A stretch of DNA of 8,255 nucleotides from an uncultured Clostridia bacterium (GCA_934179885.1 CAKPQY010000026.1:1-8255), one strand, 5' to 3'. Shown: positions 1-6,309, counted from the stretch's first letter. Numbers and translations: made by a program. Notes: generated by a model from the sequence alone, not told the origin.

Positions 1-525
1 AGTATAGCCAGTATATTCACTAGTATTAGGAAAAATATCATAATATTTTGTAATCAAACTTTCTAAACTAGGAACAGAATTTTCAATATAATATTTAGTA
101 TCACATTTACTAACAACAATATTTGCAGAAGGTCTTACTTGAACCTCATTTATTAATGAATATATTTCATCAAAAATTCCTTCTTTTGCCAATTCTTCAG
201 AAAAAATGATAAGTTTGCAATGAGAAAGATTAACTTTTTTTCCTAAATATGCATTCATCATATTTATACCACTTATAATAGAAGAACATTCTACACTATT
301 TAAGACAGGCGTTGTTTCTGAAACACTTTCACCACTAGGTGAAGTTGATAAAAATTGAAAATTTACTTTTAATTTATTTGAAGTAGATTTATCAATTCCA
401 AGTGCTATAACAAATGCAGAATTATTAATACTAAGAGAGGTGTAAGATGCAGAAAAATTATAAATAAATATAATAATTAAAATAAGTATAAAAATTTTTT
501 TAAATATATTACTAATTTTTCTCAC
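1..525 (-). CDS. gerC: Ger(x)C family spore germination protein, N-terminal part (runs off left edge)
   Basis: This is the third subunit of a GerA-type nutrient germinant receptor, which sits in the spore inner membrane; 175 codons are visible and the 3' end lies beyond position 1. I translated it by hand from the reverse strand. It starts with GTG at 525; a TAG codon lies immediately upstream in frame and no ATG or TTG follows for a long way, so the GTG start is well constrained. It overlaps the end of gerB by 14 nt, which suggests translational coupling. A hydrophobic segment (about residues 11-24) precedes the family-typical motif around VIALGIDKS (residues 39-47), followed by a beta-rich region resembling the GerC N-terminal domain. 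GerC proteins are normally lipoproteins with an LxxC lipobox followed by W-D/N. Here the equivalent stretch reads NFSASYTSLS with no cysteine, so membrane attachment may be by an uncleaved N-terminal helix. Family assignment rests on this motif and on operon position. Confidence 0.85.
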   Translation of the reverse strand, partial: MRKISNIFKKIFILILIIIFIYNFSASYTSLSINNSAFVIALGIDKSTSNKLKVNFQFLSTSPSGESVSETTPVLNSVECSSIISGINMMNAYLGKKVNLSHCKLIIFSEELAKEGIFDEIYSLINEVQVRPSANIVVSKCDTKYYIENSVPSLESLITKYYDIFPNTSEYTGYT

Positions 526-1606
526 CTACCTTTTTCTTTTTTAAATTAGCTAAAATTAATATTGTTATTCCCAAAATAAAGCCAACAGCAATTTGAAGAT
601 ATCTATAGACATTTGTTTCAAAAAAGCTAGAAACAGCATAATTCTTAGGAAGCAGAGCAACTGCAAAAATCAATATTGTGAAAATATTTAATATAGGTTT
701 CATATCAGATAAATTAAACATTTTGTTAAAAATATGTGCTGAAAATTTACAAGTTATGCTTAAATAACAACAAAAAGAAATTATCCAAATTAATAAAAAC
801 AAAGATTCAAATCTTTGAAAAAATGAACCAAATTCTATATGCCTAGCAGCTGAAAATAATGGCATTATTTCATCAGTAGTTATAAAAAATGAGAACATAA
901 AAATTAATGTTGCAACACATAAAAGTATAAATAACCCTGCACAAATAACTGATATTACAGCTATTTTTTTGAACTTTTCAGGTTCTTTCAGCATAGGAGG
1001 TAGAAAATATAAATAACAAATACCACCAAAAGCTCCAATATTTCTAAGGCCTAAAACAAAAGTGTTGTAAAAACCATCTCCTAAAATTGGAAATATTCTT
1101 CTAAAAGAAAAATTATCTAAATTTCCACAAAACAATAAGATTATGCTTATTAATACTAAAGGAAAAATTATTGATGATGTATTTAAAGTTGCATTAAAAC
1201 CTAATCTATTTGTCAAAGCTATGGCAATAATAAACATTAAAATAAGAAATACATAACTGGTTAATGGATAATAAACAACTACTAAACCTTTACAAAAATT
1301 TCTTAACATTATGCTAGAACTGATTATAAAATATGCTATAAAAAGACCTCCAACAATATTTTTAAAAACATTACCACCTAAAAATTTTGAGATATCTAAA
1401 ATGTCTAAACCAGGAAATTTTTTGAATAATTTGCAAACAAGTAAAATTATAAATAAAACAATAATAGTATTATATAGTATATTTAATAAAGTAGCAGATT
1501 TTGTTTCGCTTACAAGTGTTCTAGGCAAAGAACTTGTTATATATGAAATTACTATTGAAAGTGTTAGCATAATTGCACTAAAGGTATTGATTTTAGAGTT
1601 TGACAT
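512..1606 (-). CDS. gerB: GerB-type spore germination permease-like subunit
   Basis: Integral membrane subunit of the germinant receptor, from the GerAB/endospore permease branch of the amino acid-polyamine-organocation superfamily; in characterised receptors this subunit takes part in binding the germinant. The 364 residues match the usual family length of about 365. The protein is almost entirely hydrophobic, with about ten membrane segments between residues 8 and 355 and a basic C-terminal tail (KKKKVGEKN). Family-like stretches include RRIFPILGDG near residue 169, NIGAFGGICYLYFLPP in the middle, and FGSFFQRFESLF in the C-terminal half. The ATG at 1606 has a good ribosome site (GAGGTGA, 1611-1617, four nt upstream). 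It lies 68 nt downstream of gerA, and its 3' end overlaps the gerC start. No frameshift or truncation is seen. Confidence 0.95.
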   Translation of the reverse strand: MSNSKINTFSAIMLTLSIVISYITSSLPRTLVSETKSATLLNILYNTIIVLFIILLVCKLFKKFPGLDILDISKFLGGNVFKNIVGGLFIAYFIISSSIMLRNFCKGLVVVYYPLTSYVFLILMFIIAIALTNRLGFNATLNTSSIIFPLVLISIILLFCGNLDNFSFRRIFPILGDGFYNTFVLGLRNIGAFGGICYLYFLPPMLKEPEKFKKIAVISVICAGLFILLCVATLIFMFSFFITTDEIMPLFSAARHIEFGSFFQRFESLFLLIWIISFCCYLSITCKFSAHIFNKMFNLSDMKPILNIFTILIFAVALLPKNYAVSSFFETNVYRYLQIAVGFILGITILILANLKKKKVGEKN

Positions 1607-1674
1607 TTTTTCACCTCACTTTAAATTTTTTTATTTTAGTTTTTTAGAAGGCAGGAAAGTAGCAATCTTAAAAA

Positions 1675-3234
1675 TTATAACTTCCATTTCATAGAAATAT
1701 GACCTTGCTTTTGTTGCTTTTTAGTATCAAGATATGAAGCTCTATTCTCTCTTTTCCATATAGGAGGAAGTATTATGCCGGAATTTTTTAAATTCTCCAT
1801 ATGTGAATAAGGAGTAGCATAAGGAACCCCAAAAGAATCCATATCACATATCATGGAAATATAAACAAAAAGACCAACGCCAATTCCTAAAAATCCTGCA
1901 GTATATCCAAGTAAAATAAACAAAAATCTAAATACTCTTAAATGAAAACTAAAAGCATAATCCGGAATTGTAAAAGAGCTCAAAGCTGTTATAGCAACTA
2001 TGATAATTAGTATGGGACTTACAATACCAGCACTTACAGCAGCCTGACCTATAACTATAGCACCAACAATACCGATTGTTGACCCTATTGCAGAAGGAAC
2101 TCTAAGACTTGCTTCCCTGATAATTTCGAAAGATATTTCCATTATCAATATTTCAAAAATAATAGGGAAAGGAACACTTTCTCTAGCAGCTAAAATAGAA
2201 TAGAGCAGTTCGGTTGGAATAATTTCTAAGTGAAAACTAGTTATTGCAACATATAAGCAAGGTAATAAAAGAGCAAAAAAAGAACAGATTATTCTAATAG
2301 CTCTCAAAAAATTTGCAAAGATACTTTTCAAATTTCGATCTTCTGGGGAAGTTAAAAAATCTATCAGAATAGCAGGTAAAATTAATGCAAAAGGAGAACC
2401 ATTTACTAAAACAACAACTCGACCTTCTAAAAGATGTTGAACAGCATTATCAGGCCTTTCAGTAGATATAGCTTTTGGTAATCCTAGTGAATTATTATCA
2501 CTTATTAGTTGCTCTAATTGACCAGAAGAAAGAATTGAATCGACATCTAAATTATTTATTCTATATTTAATTTCTGCAACTAAGTCATCATTTGCAATAT
2601 TTTGCATATAACATACAGAGCAGTTTGTTTTTGTTACATTACCTACTTCTAAACTTTCAATAACTAAATTTTCATTATTTATAAAACGGCGTAATAAAGA
2701 TGTATTAGTACGAATATTTTCAACAAAAGCTTCATGAGAACCTTTTATAACAATTTCATTTTCAGGCTTATCAATGCTTCTCTGTTTAAAACCTTTAACA
2801 TCAATATCAAAAGCAACATTAATAGTATCAACAAAAAGCACACAATTACCAGAATTAACACCAGAAAAAATATCTTCAAAAGAATCACTTTTTTCAACAT
2901 CACTTTGTGGAATTAAACAATCTTCAATATATTTGGCTAAATCAAATTTTTTAACTTTTCTAACAGTTATATTATTGTGGGATGTCTCTGAAATAATTCT
3001 GTTTTGGTCACCATCAAAAAGATTATTTTTGTTACGCATTATTAAAGGTTCTAAAACAAAATCATTTAAAATTTGAGAGTCAACCATTCCATCTATATAA
3101 AACAAAAATGCTTTGTATTGCTTTCCTCTTGCATTTAGAATGAATTCACGAGTTATAATATCGCTATTTATTAATAAATTATATTTGGTTTTAATATAAT
3201 TTTGGTTTTTATCTATATTTGTAAAAATTTTCAT
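1675..3234 (-). CDS. gerA: GerA-type spore germination receptor subunit A
   Basis: First gene of the germination receptor operon, encoding the A subunit (GerA family), which in characterised receptors forms a membrane channel-like oligomer with the B and C subunits. I start it at the ATG at 3234 (519 aa), because AGGAG lies 5 nt upstream of it. A frame-open ATG at 3303 would add 23 residues without a ribosome site and would begin inside the palindrome. The soluble N-terminal domain (about 1-275) carries the family signatures YIDGMVDSQILND, an EAFVENIRTNTSLLRRFI block, and TERPD at 258-262 followed by LLEGRVVVLVNGSPF. The membrane domain (about 276-480) has several helices and includes PFPIIFEILIMEISFEII and a long Gly/Ile-rich segment. 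A charged cytoplasmic tail follows. The length is normal for the family. Transcription is probably by the forespore factor sigma G, given the promoter candidate upstream. Confidence 0.95.
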   Translation of the reverse strand: MKIFTNIDKNQNYIKTKYNLLINSDIITREFILNARGKQYKAFLFYIDGMVDSQILNDFVLEPLIMRNKNNLFDGDQNRIISETSHNNITVRKVKKFDLAKYIEDCLIPQSDVEKSDSFEDIFSGVNSGNCVLFVDTINVAFDIDVKGFKQRSIDKPENEIVIKGSHEAFVENIRTNTSLLRRFINNENLVIESLEVGNVTKTNCSVCYMQNIANDDLVAEIKYRINNLDVDSILSSGQLEQLISDNNSLGLPKAISTERPDNAVQHLLEGRVVVLVNGSPFALILPAILIDFLTSPEDRNLKSIFANFLRAIRIICSFFALLLPCLYVAITSFHLEIIPTELLYSILAARESVPFPIIFEILIMEISFEIIREASLRVPSAIGSTIGIVGAIVIGQAAVSAGIVSPILIIIVAITALSSFTIPDYAFSFHLRVFRFLFILLGYTAGFLGIGVGLFVYISMICDMDSFGVPYATPYSHMENLKNSGIILPPIWKRENRASYLDTKKQQKQGHISMKWKL

Positions 3235-3239
3235 ATTTT

Positions 3240-3244
3240 CTCCT
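3240..3244 (-). promoter_or_regulatory. Ribosome binding site that fixes the gerA start
   Basis: AGGAG read on the minus strand, 5 nt before ATG 3234. It is the only good ribosome site near the 5' end of this reading frame, so the upstream in-frame ATG at 3303 is unlikely to be used. Confidence 0.8.
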
Positions 3245-3282
3245 ATTAAATTACTATTCACAGCTTTAAGATAGTCAGTTGG

Positions 3283-3306
3283 AATTTGATAATATATTAT
3301 CAAATT
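3283..3306. promoter_or_regulatory. Perfect 24-bp palindrome in the gerA leader
   Basis: AATTTGATAATA is followed directly by its exact reverse complement, with the centre between 3294 and 3295. It lies 49-72 nt upstream of the gerA ATG, downstream of the predicted gerA promoter and about 100 nt before the divergent gene's -10 box. With no spacer it looks more like a dimeric regulator's operator than an RNA terminator; there is no T-run after it on the minus strand, only ordinary AT-rich sequence. The bound protein is unknown, and by base composition alone AT-only palindromic stretches are not rare, although the G/C pair within it makes chance less likely. Confidence 0.5.
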
Positions 3307-3348
3307 TTAAAGGCTTACTTTAAAGTTGTAAATTATAACCCTTTAAAT

Positions 3349-3377
3349 TAGTATTGGTAAAAAAAATGAAAATATAC
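3349..3377 (-). promoter_or_regulatory. Candidate sigma-G-type promoter for gerABC
   Basis: On the minus strand, GTATA (3377-3373) is separated by 17 nt from AATACTA (3355-3349). The known sigma-G consensus is about GHATR, then 17-18 nt, then CATAMTA, so the -35 matches fully and the -10 differs only at its first base. The predicted start is near 3341, giving a leader of about 107 nt that includes the palindrome. An alternative sigma-A-like pair, TTTACC and TATAAT with an 18-nt gap, overlaps it (-10 at 3332-3337). Germination receptor operons are typically sigma-G dependent in Bacillus and Clostridium, which favours the first reading. Confidence 0.55.
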
Positions 3378-3397
3378 TAGTTTTTAACAATAAAAAA

Positions 3398-3406
3398 TGT
3401 TATAAT
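3398..3406 (+). promoter_or_regulatory. Extended -10 promoter element for the transglutaminase-like gene
   Basis: TGTTATAAT is a full TGnTATAAT extended -10. No good -35 stands at the usual distance (TAGTTT at 3378-3383). The predicted start of transcription is about 3412-3414. This leaves only a few nucleotides before the ATG at 3417 and supports translation from 3441. The spacer overlaps the -35 of the divergent gerA promoter candidate, so the two promoters might compete. Confidence 0.6.
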
Positions 3407-3440
3407 AAAACTACATATGCACGAAAGAGAGTCGATGAAT

Positions 3441-4553
3441 ATGAAAAAAATAATATCCTTTATAAAAACAATAATACTGCTGATAATGATAGGAATACTA
3501 GGATATATAGGAACAATAGTCTATAATGAGATTACAAATACAAGCATAGTAGACGATGTACAAGAATTTGTATCAAACATCACAGTATCAAGTGGAGGAA
3601 TAGATGAAAGTTTAAAAACTCCACAAATATTAGAAACTACAGCAGAAACAATATCACCATATGATGAAAAAATAGATTATAGTAATAGTACAGTAGATAA
3701 ATATTTATACAACCAATTAAATGAATATTCAAAAATAATATATAATGCAATGGAATCTAATAAAGAAAATATGAAGACAGGTACATATGAAATAAATCTT
3801 GGAGCAGAATTTTCTTCATTACTTTCTGAAAGCAATGGAGAAGAATTACTAGGAGAATATTATCAGTCTGCGATAGAGGCATATACATATGATAATCCAG
3901 ATGTATTTTATATAGAATTTTCAAAATTATATTTGAATATTGAAACTACAGTAAGAGGAAATAAAAAAACTTATAAAGTGTTTTTGAATGCAGGAAATAA
4001 TACAGATTATTTAACAAGCGAGTTTTTATCAAAAGAAAGAATAGATGCAGCTTTAAATGAAATTGGAAATATAAAATCTTATTTTGTTAATAATAAAAAA
4101 ACAGATACATATGAAAATATTAAGATAGCACATGATTATTTAGTAGAAAGCATAGAATATGACCAAACAATATCATTGCCCAATATATATAATTTATATG
4201 GAGCTCTTATAAATAAGAAGAGTGTTTGCGAAGGATATGCAAAAGCTTTTAAATATTTAATGGATTCAATGAATATACCATGTATAATAGTGTCTGGTGT
4301 AGCAACTAATTCAGAAGGAAATACAGAAAGTCATGCTTGGAATTATGTACAATTAAATGGAATTTGGTATGCTGTTGACTGTACATGGGATGACCCTATT
4401 TTAATTGGACCAGGTTATTTAAGTAATTTTTCAAAATATAAATATTTTTTAAAGGGAGAAGATGAATTTAATAAAACACATATACCAAAGGGACAATTTA
4501 CAGAGGGTGGAAAAGTATTTAAATATCCAAGCTTAAGCCAAACTAATTATTAA
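3441..4553 (+). CDS. Membrane-anchored transglutaminase-like domain protein
   Basis: Predicted extracytoplasmic cysteine enzyme of the transglutaminase-like superfamily, whose bacterial members act as peptidases, amidases or protein cross-linkers; the substrate here cannot be read from the sequence. I start at ATG 3441 (370 aa): GAAAGAGAG lies 9 nt upstream, while the in-frame ATG at 3417 lies almost on the predicted transcription start; ATG 3435 is also possible. A basic, then hydrophobic segment (about residues 2-25) is an N-terminal membrane anchor. The long middle region (30-220) is acidic and Ser/Thr/Asn-rich with no motif I recognise. The catalytic core is C-terminal: VCEGYA with Cys263, SHAWN with His298, and VDCTWDDP with Asp313, so the triad is complete. 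It is divergent from the germination operon and first in the plus-strand cluster. A role in the cell or spore envelope is inference only; it is not the spore-coat enzyme Tgl, which has a different layout. Confidence 0.88.
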   Translation: MKKIISFIKTIILLIMIGILGYIGTIVYNEITNTSIVDDVQEFVSNITVSSGGIDESLKTPQILETTAETISPYDEKIDYSNSTVDKYLYNQLNEYSKIIYNAMESNKENMKTGTYEINLGAEFSSLLSESNGEELLGEYYQSAIEAYTYDNPDVFYIEFSKLYLNIETTVRGNKKTYKVFLNAGNNTDYLTSEFLSKERIDAALNEIGNIKSYFVNNKKTDTYENIKIAHDYLVESIEYDQTISLPNIYNLYGALINKKSVCEGYAKAFKYLMDSMNIPCIIVSGVATNSEGNTESHAWNYVQLNGIWYAVDCTWDDPILIGPGYLSNFSKYKYFLKGEDEFNKTHIPKGQFTEGGKVFKYPSLSQTNY

Positions 4554-4663
4554 TTAGAAGTTAGATGTTAGAGGCTAGATGTTAGAGGTTAGATGTTAGA
4601 AGTTAGAAATTAAAATGCCAATCTCCAACATCCAATTCTCCAACCTCCAACTTCTAACCTCAA
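4554..4663. repeat. Inverted heptamer-array element, copy 1
   Basis: Directly after the stop codon of the transglutaminase-like gene come eight heptamers in exact 7-nt register from 4554 to 4609, of the form TTAGANG (one begins CTAGA, the last ends AAA), then a decayed unit to 4616. After a short spacer the inverse array follows: TCTCCAA, CATCCAA, TTCTCCAA (one extra base), CCTCCAA, CTTCTAA and CCTCAA (4622-4663). The two arms can fold into a long imperfect hairpin of nearly 40 bp. Arm differences are mostly A on the left against C on the right, a mismatch in plus-strand RNA but a G-U pair in minus-strand RNA. No T-run follows on the plus strand, so it is not a standard terminator for the upstream gene. 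It fills most of the 129-nt gap before the next gene. Confidence 0.85.
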
Positions 4664-4682
4664 TAAAAAAGGAGAATTAAAA

Positions 4683-5582
4683 ATGTCATTAAAAGATAAA
4701 GTGCCAAATAAAATACCTAATTTACCAAACTTATCAAAAATTATACCAAATAAAATAAAAGTGTATGCTTTTGTAGGACCATCAGGAACAGGAAAAAGCT
4801 ATAGAGCACAAATGGTAGCAAGTGAAAAAAATATAAAATTTATAATAGATGATGGTTTATTAATAATGGATAACCAAGTAATAGCAGGAGAGTCAGCAAA
4901 AAAAGCTCCAACAAAAATAGAAACAGTAAAACATGCATTGTTTTATAAAGAAGAAGAAAAACAAGAAATAATAAAAGCATTAAAAAAATATAAACCAGAA
5001 AGCATTTTAATACTTGGAACATCAGATGGAATGGTACAAAAAATAGCAGCAAATTTAGGGTTGCCAGAAATATCTGAAACAACATATATTTCAGATGTGG
5101 CAACACAAGAAGAAATGGAAACAGCAAGAAGAATTAGAGTAACAGAAGGAAAACATGTTATTCCAGTACCAACTTTTGAAATAAAAAAAGACTTTTCAGG
5201 GTATTTATTAGACCCACTCCAAATATTTAAAACAAAGGGAAGAGGAAATCAACCATACATATCAGAAAAATCAATTATAAGACCAACATTTAGTTATCTT
5301 GGAAATTTTACAATTTCAGATACAGTATTTAGACAAATATTAGAGTATTTAGTTTTAAAAACACCGGGTATATATAAAGTACACAAAATTAGAGTAGAAA
5401 ACTTTGGTGAAGGGGCTAAATTATATATGGAAGTTACTGTAGTATATGGGTTTAATGTTATTGATGGAATTAATGAATTCAAAAATAAAGCAAAAAAAGA
5501 AATAGAAAAATTGACTGCTATGAATGTTGAAGAATTTGAAGTAGTTGTTAAAAATATCTATGTACCAGAGAAGGAAGATTAG
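4683..5582 (+). CDS. P-loop nucleotide-binding protein with C-terminal Asp23/Gls24-like domain
   Basis: Cytoplasmic 299-residue protein; no signal peptide or membrane segment is seen. After a basic, Pro/Asn-rich leader with a loose PNKIPNLPNLSKIIPNK repeat (8-24) comes beta strand VYAFV and a textbook Walker A, GPSGTGKS (32-39). Possible further nucleotide-site elements are the acidic pair in IIDDGL (54-59) and strand SILILGTSD (107-115), but no certain Walker B is visible. The C-terminal part (about 209-294: TISDTVFRQIL, TPGIYKVHKIRVE, YMEVTVVYGFNVIDGINEF, VVVKNIYV) resembles the Asp23/Gls24 family, small proteins tied to envelope stress and alkaline tolerance in Firmicutes. I know of no assigned function for the combination; an ATP- or GTP-dependent step at the envelope is a guess. 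AAGGAG at 4669-4674 lies 8 nt before the ATG. GTT valine codons occur only after residue 158. Its stop codon lies within the first heptamer of the next repeat element. Confidence 0.8.
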   Translation: MSLKDKVPNKIPNLPNLSKIIPNKIKVYAFVGPSGTGKSYRAQMVASEKNIKFIIDDGLLIMDNQVIAGESAKKAPTKIETVKHALFYKEEEKQEIIKALKKYKPESILILGTSDGMVQKIAANLGLPEISETTYISDVATQEEMETARRIRVTEGKHVIPVPTFEIKKDFSGYLLDPLQIFKTKGRGNQPYISEKSIIRPTFSYLGNFTISDTVFRQILEYLVLKTPGIYKVHKIRVENFGEGAKLYMEVTVVYGFNVIDGINEFKNKAKKEIEKLTAMNVEEFEVVVKNIYVPEKED

Positions 5583-5653
5583 AAGTTAGAGGTTGGAAGT
5601 TAAAAATTGGAGGTTAGAAATTAAATGTTCATTTCACCAATATCCAACATCAA
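5579..5653. repeat. Inverted heptamer-array element, copy 2
   Basis: A second, more degenerate copy of the element at 4554-4663. Left arm units in 7-nt register are TTAGAAG, TTAGAGG, TTGGAAG, TTAAAAA, TTGGAGG, TTAGAAA and TTAAATG (5579-5627). The right arm has CACCAA, TATCCAA and CATCAA (5635-5653). The TAG stop codon of the P-loop gene (5580-5582) is bases 2-4 of the first unit. An inner stem GAAAT/ATTTC (5617-5621 with 5631-5635) and an outer pairing of 5607-5617 with 5637-5647 are possible. As in copy 1, the right arm runs into CAATAAAAAGGAGA, which carries the ribosome site of the next gene. Confidence 0.75.
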
Positions 5654-5657
5654 TAAA

Positions 5658-5663
5658 AAGGAG
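5658..5663 (+). promoter_or_regulatory. Ribosome binding site that fixes the plsC start
   Basis: AAGGAG, 9 nt before ATG 5673. The in-frame ATG at 5625 lies inside the heptamer repeat and has no ribosome site, so it is rejected as the start. Confidence 0.8.
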
Positions 5664-5672
5664 AAGATAAAA

Positions 5673-6272
5673 ATGAAAAATATTTTAAAACCAATAGGAA
5701 GAGGAATAGTAAAAGGAGCAATATGGATTTATTGTAAAATAGTATATAGATTTGAAGTAATAGGAAAAGAAAACATACCAAAGGAAGGTCCTGTAATTAT
5801 TTGTGGAAACCACAGAAGTTTTTTAGACCCACCTTTGATAGAAATTACAACAGGAAGATACACAAGATTTTTAGCTAAAGAAGAATTAACAAAAAATAAA
5901 TTTTTGGCTTTATTAGGATATGTATTTGACGCAATACTTGTAAAAAGAGATTCAAAAGAAGTAAAAGCTTTAAAAGAATCATTACAAACTCTAAAAAATG
6001 GAGAGTGTTTAGCTTTATTTCCAGAGGGAACAAGAAATGGTTTAGCAAAAGGTGAAAAAGTAAAAGATGGTGCTGCATTTTTTACAGTAAGAAGCGGAGC
6101 TCCTGTTGTGCCTTGCGGAATAAAAGGTGGAGAAAAAGGTAATAGAAAAATTACTATTACCTATGGAAAACCACTTGATTATAGCGAATATAAAGGGAAT
6201 AAGGATAAAGAAGTCTTAGATAAAGTTACTGAAGAAATTATGAGTAACATAATTTGTTTGACAAAAGCTTAA
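5673..6272 (+). CDS. plsC: PlsC-type 1-acyl-sn-glycerol-3-phosphate acyltransferase
   Basis: Membrane-associated acyltransferase that adds a second fatty acyl chain to lysophosphatidic acid, making phosphatidic acid, the precursor of membrane phospholipids. Starting at ATG 5673 gives 199 residues, within the usual range for short clostridial PlsC proteins. All family blocks are present: NHRSFLDP with catalytic His47 and Asp52 (HX4D), the ILVKRD block (88-93), the glycerol-phosphate-binding FPEGTR (116-121), and VPCGIKGG downstream. The N-terminal amphipathic or hydrophobic stretch (about residues 8-27) is suited to membrane surface binding. It sits 90 nt after the P-loop gene and 87 nt before typA. 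Its last codons (Leu-Thr, TTG ACA) double as the -35 box of the typA promoter. Substrate preference (acyl-CoA or acyl-ACP) cannot be read from the sequence. Some members of this superfamily act on other lysolipids. Confidence 0.92.
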   Translation: MKNILKPIGRGIVKGAIWIYCKIVYRFEVIGKENIPKEGPVIICGNHRSFLDPPLIEITTGRYTRFLAKEELTKNKFLALLGYVFDAILVKRDSKEVKALKESLQTLKNGECLALFPEGTRNGLAKGEKVKDGAAFFTVRSGAPVVPCGIKGGEKGNRKITITYGKPLDYSEYKGNKDKEVLDKVTEEIMSNIICLTKA

Positions 6273-6286
6273 TTTAGTAGTATAAT
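6258..6286 (+). promoter_or_regulatory. Consensus sigma-A promoter for typA
   Basis: TTGACA (6258-6263), exactly 17 nt, then TATAAT (6281-6286): a perfect match to the housekeeping consensus at both boxes and in spacing. The -35 lies within plsC codons and the -10 just after its stop codon. The predicted start is near 6293, giving a leader of about 67 nt. It implies strong transcription of typA and the following gene independent of plsC. Confidence 0.85.
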
Positions 6287-6309
6287 TTTAAAGTTAGAGA
6301 TAATTTTAT

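Noticed and set aside
1607..1674. Possible regulatory structure in the gerA-gerB gap
   Set aside because: I see only the gerB ribosome site and AT-rich sequence, with no stable inverted repeat or promoter match worth reporting.
1311..1694. Open plus-strand frame of 127 codons across the 5' half of gerB
   Set aside because: It is antisense to a clear gerB, has no ribosome site, and its composition is that of a mirrored membrane protein.
3417..3440. Earlier in-frame ATG for the transglutaminase-like gene
   Set aside because: It sits within a few bases of the predicted transcription start and has no ribosome site, whereas ATG 3441 has GAAAGAGAG 9 nt upstream.
4554..4663. CRISPR array or Rho-independent terminator
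   Set aside because: The units are 7 nt with no spacers, and the right arm is the inverse of the left, so it is not a CRISPR. On the plus strand the stem is followed by AATAAAAAAGG rather than a T-run, so it is not a standard terminator.
4840..5127. Leu-rich minus-strand frame opposite the P-loop gene; similar frames lie opposite plsC and typA
   Set aside because: Runs of Leu, Phe and Ile are what A-rich coding sequence gives when read on the other strand; none has a ribosome site or a recognisable motif.
5625..5672. Earlier in-frame ATG for plsC
   Set aside because: It lies in the heptamer repeat (TTAAATG) and would add repeat-encoded residues; AAGGAG points to ATG 5673.
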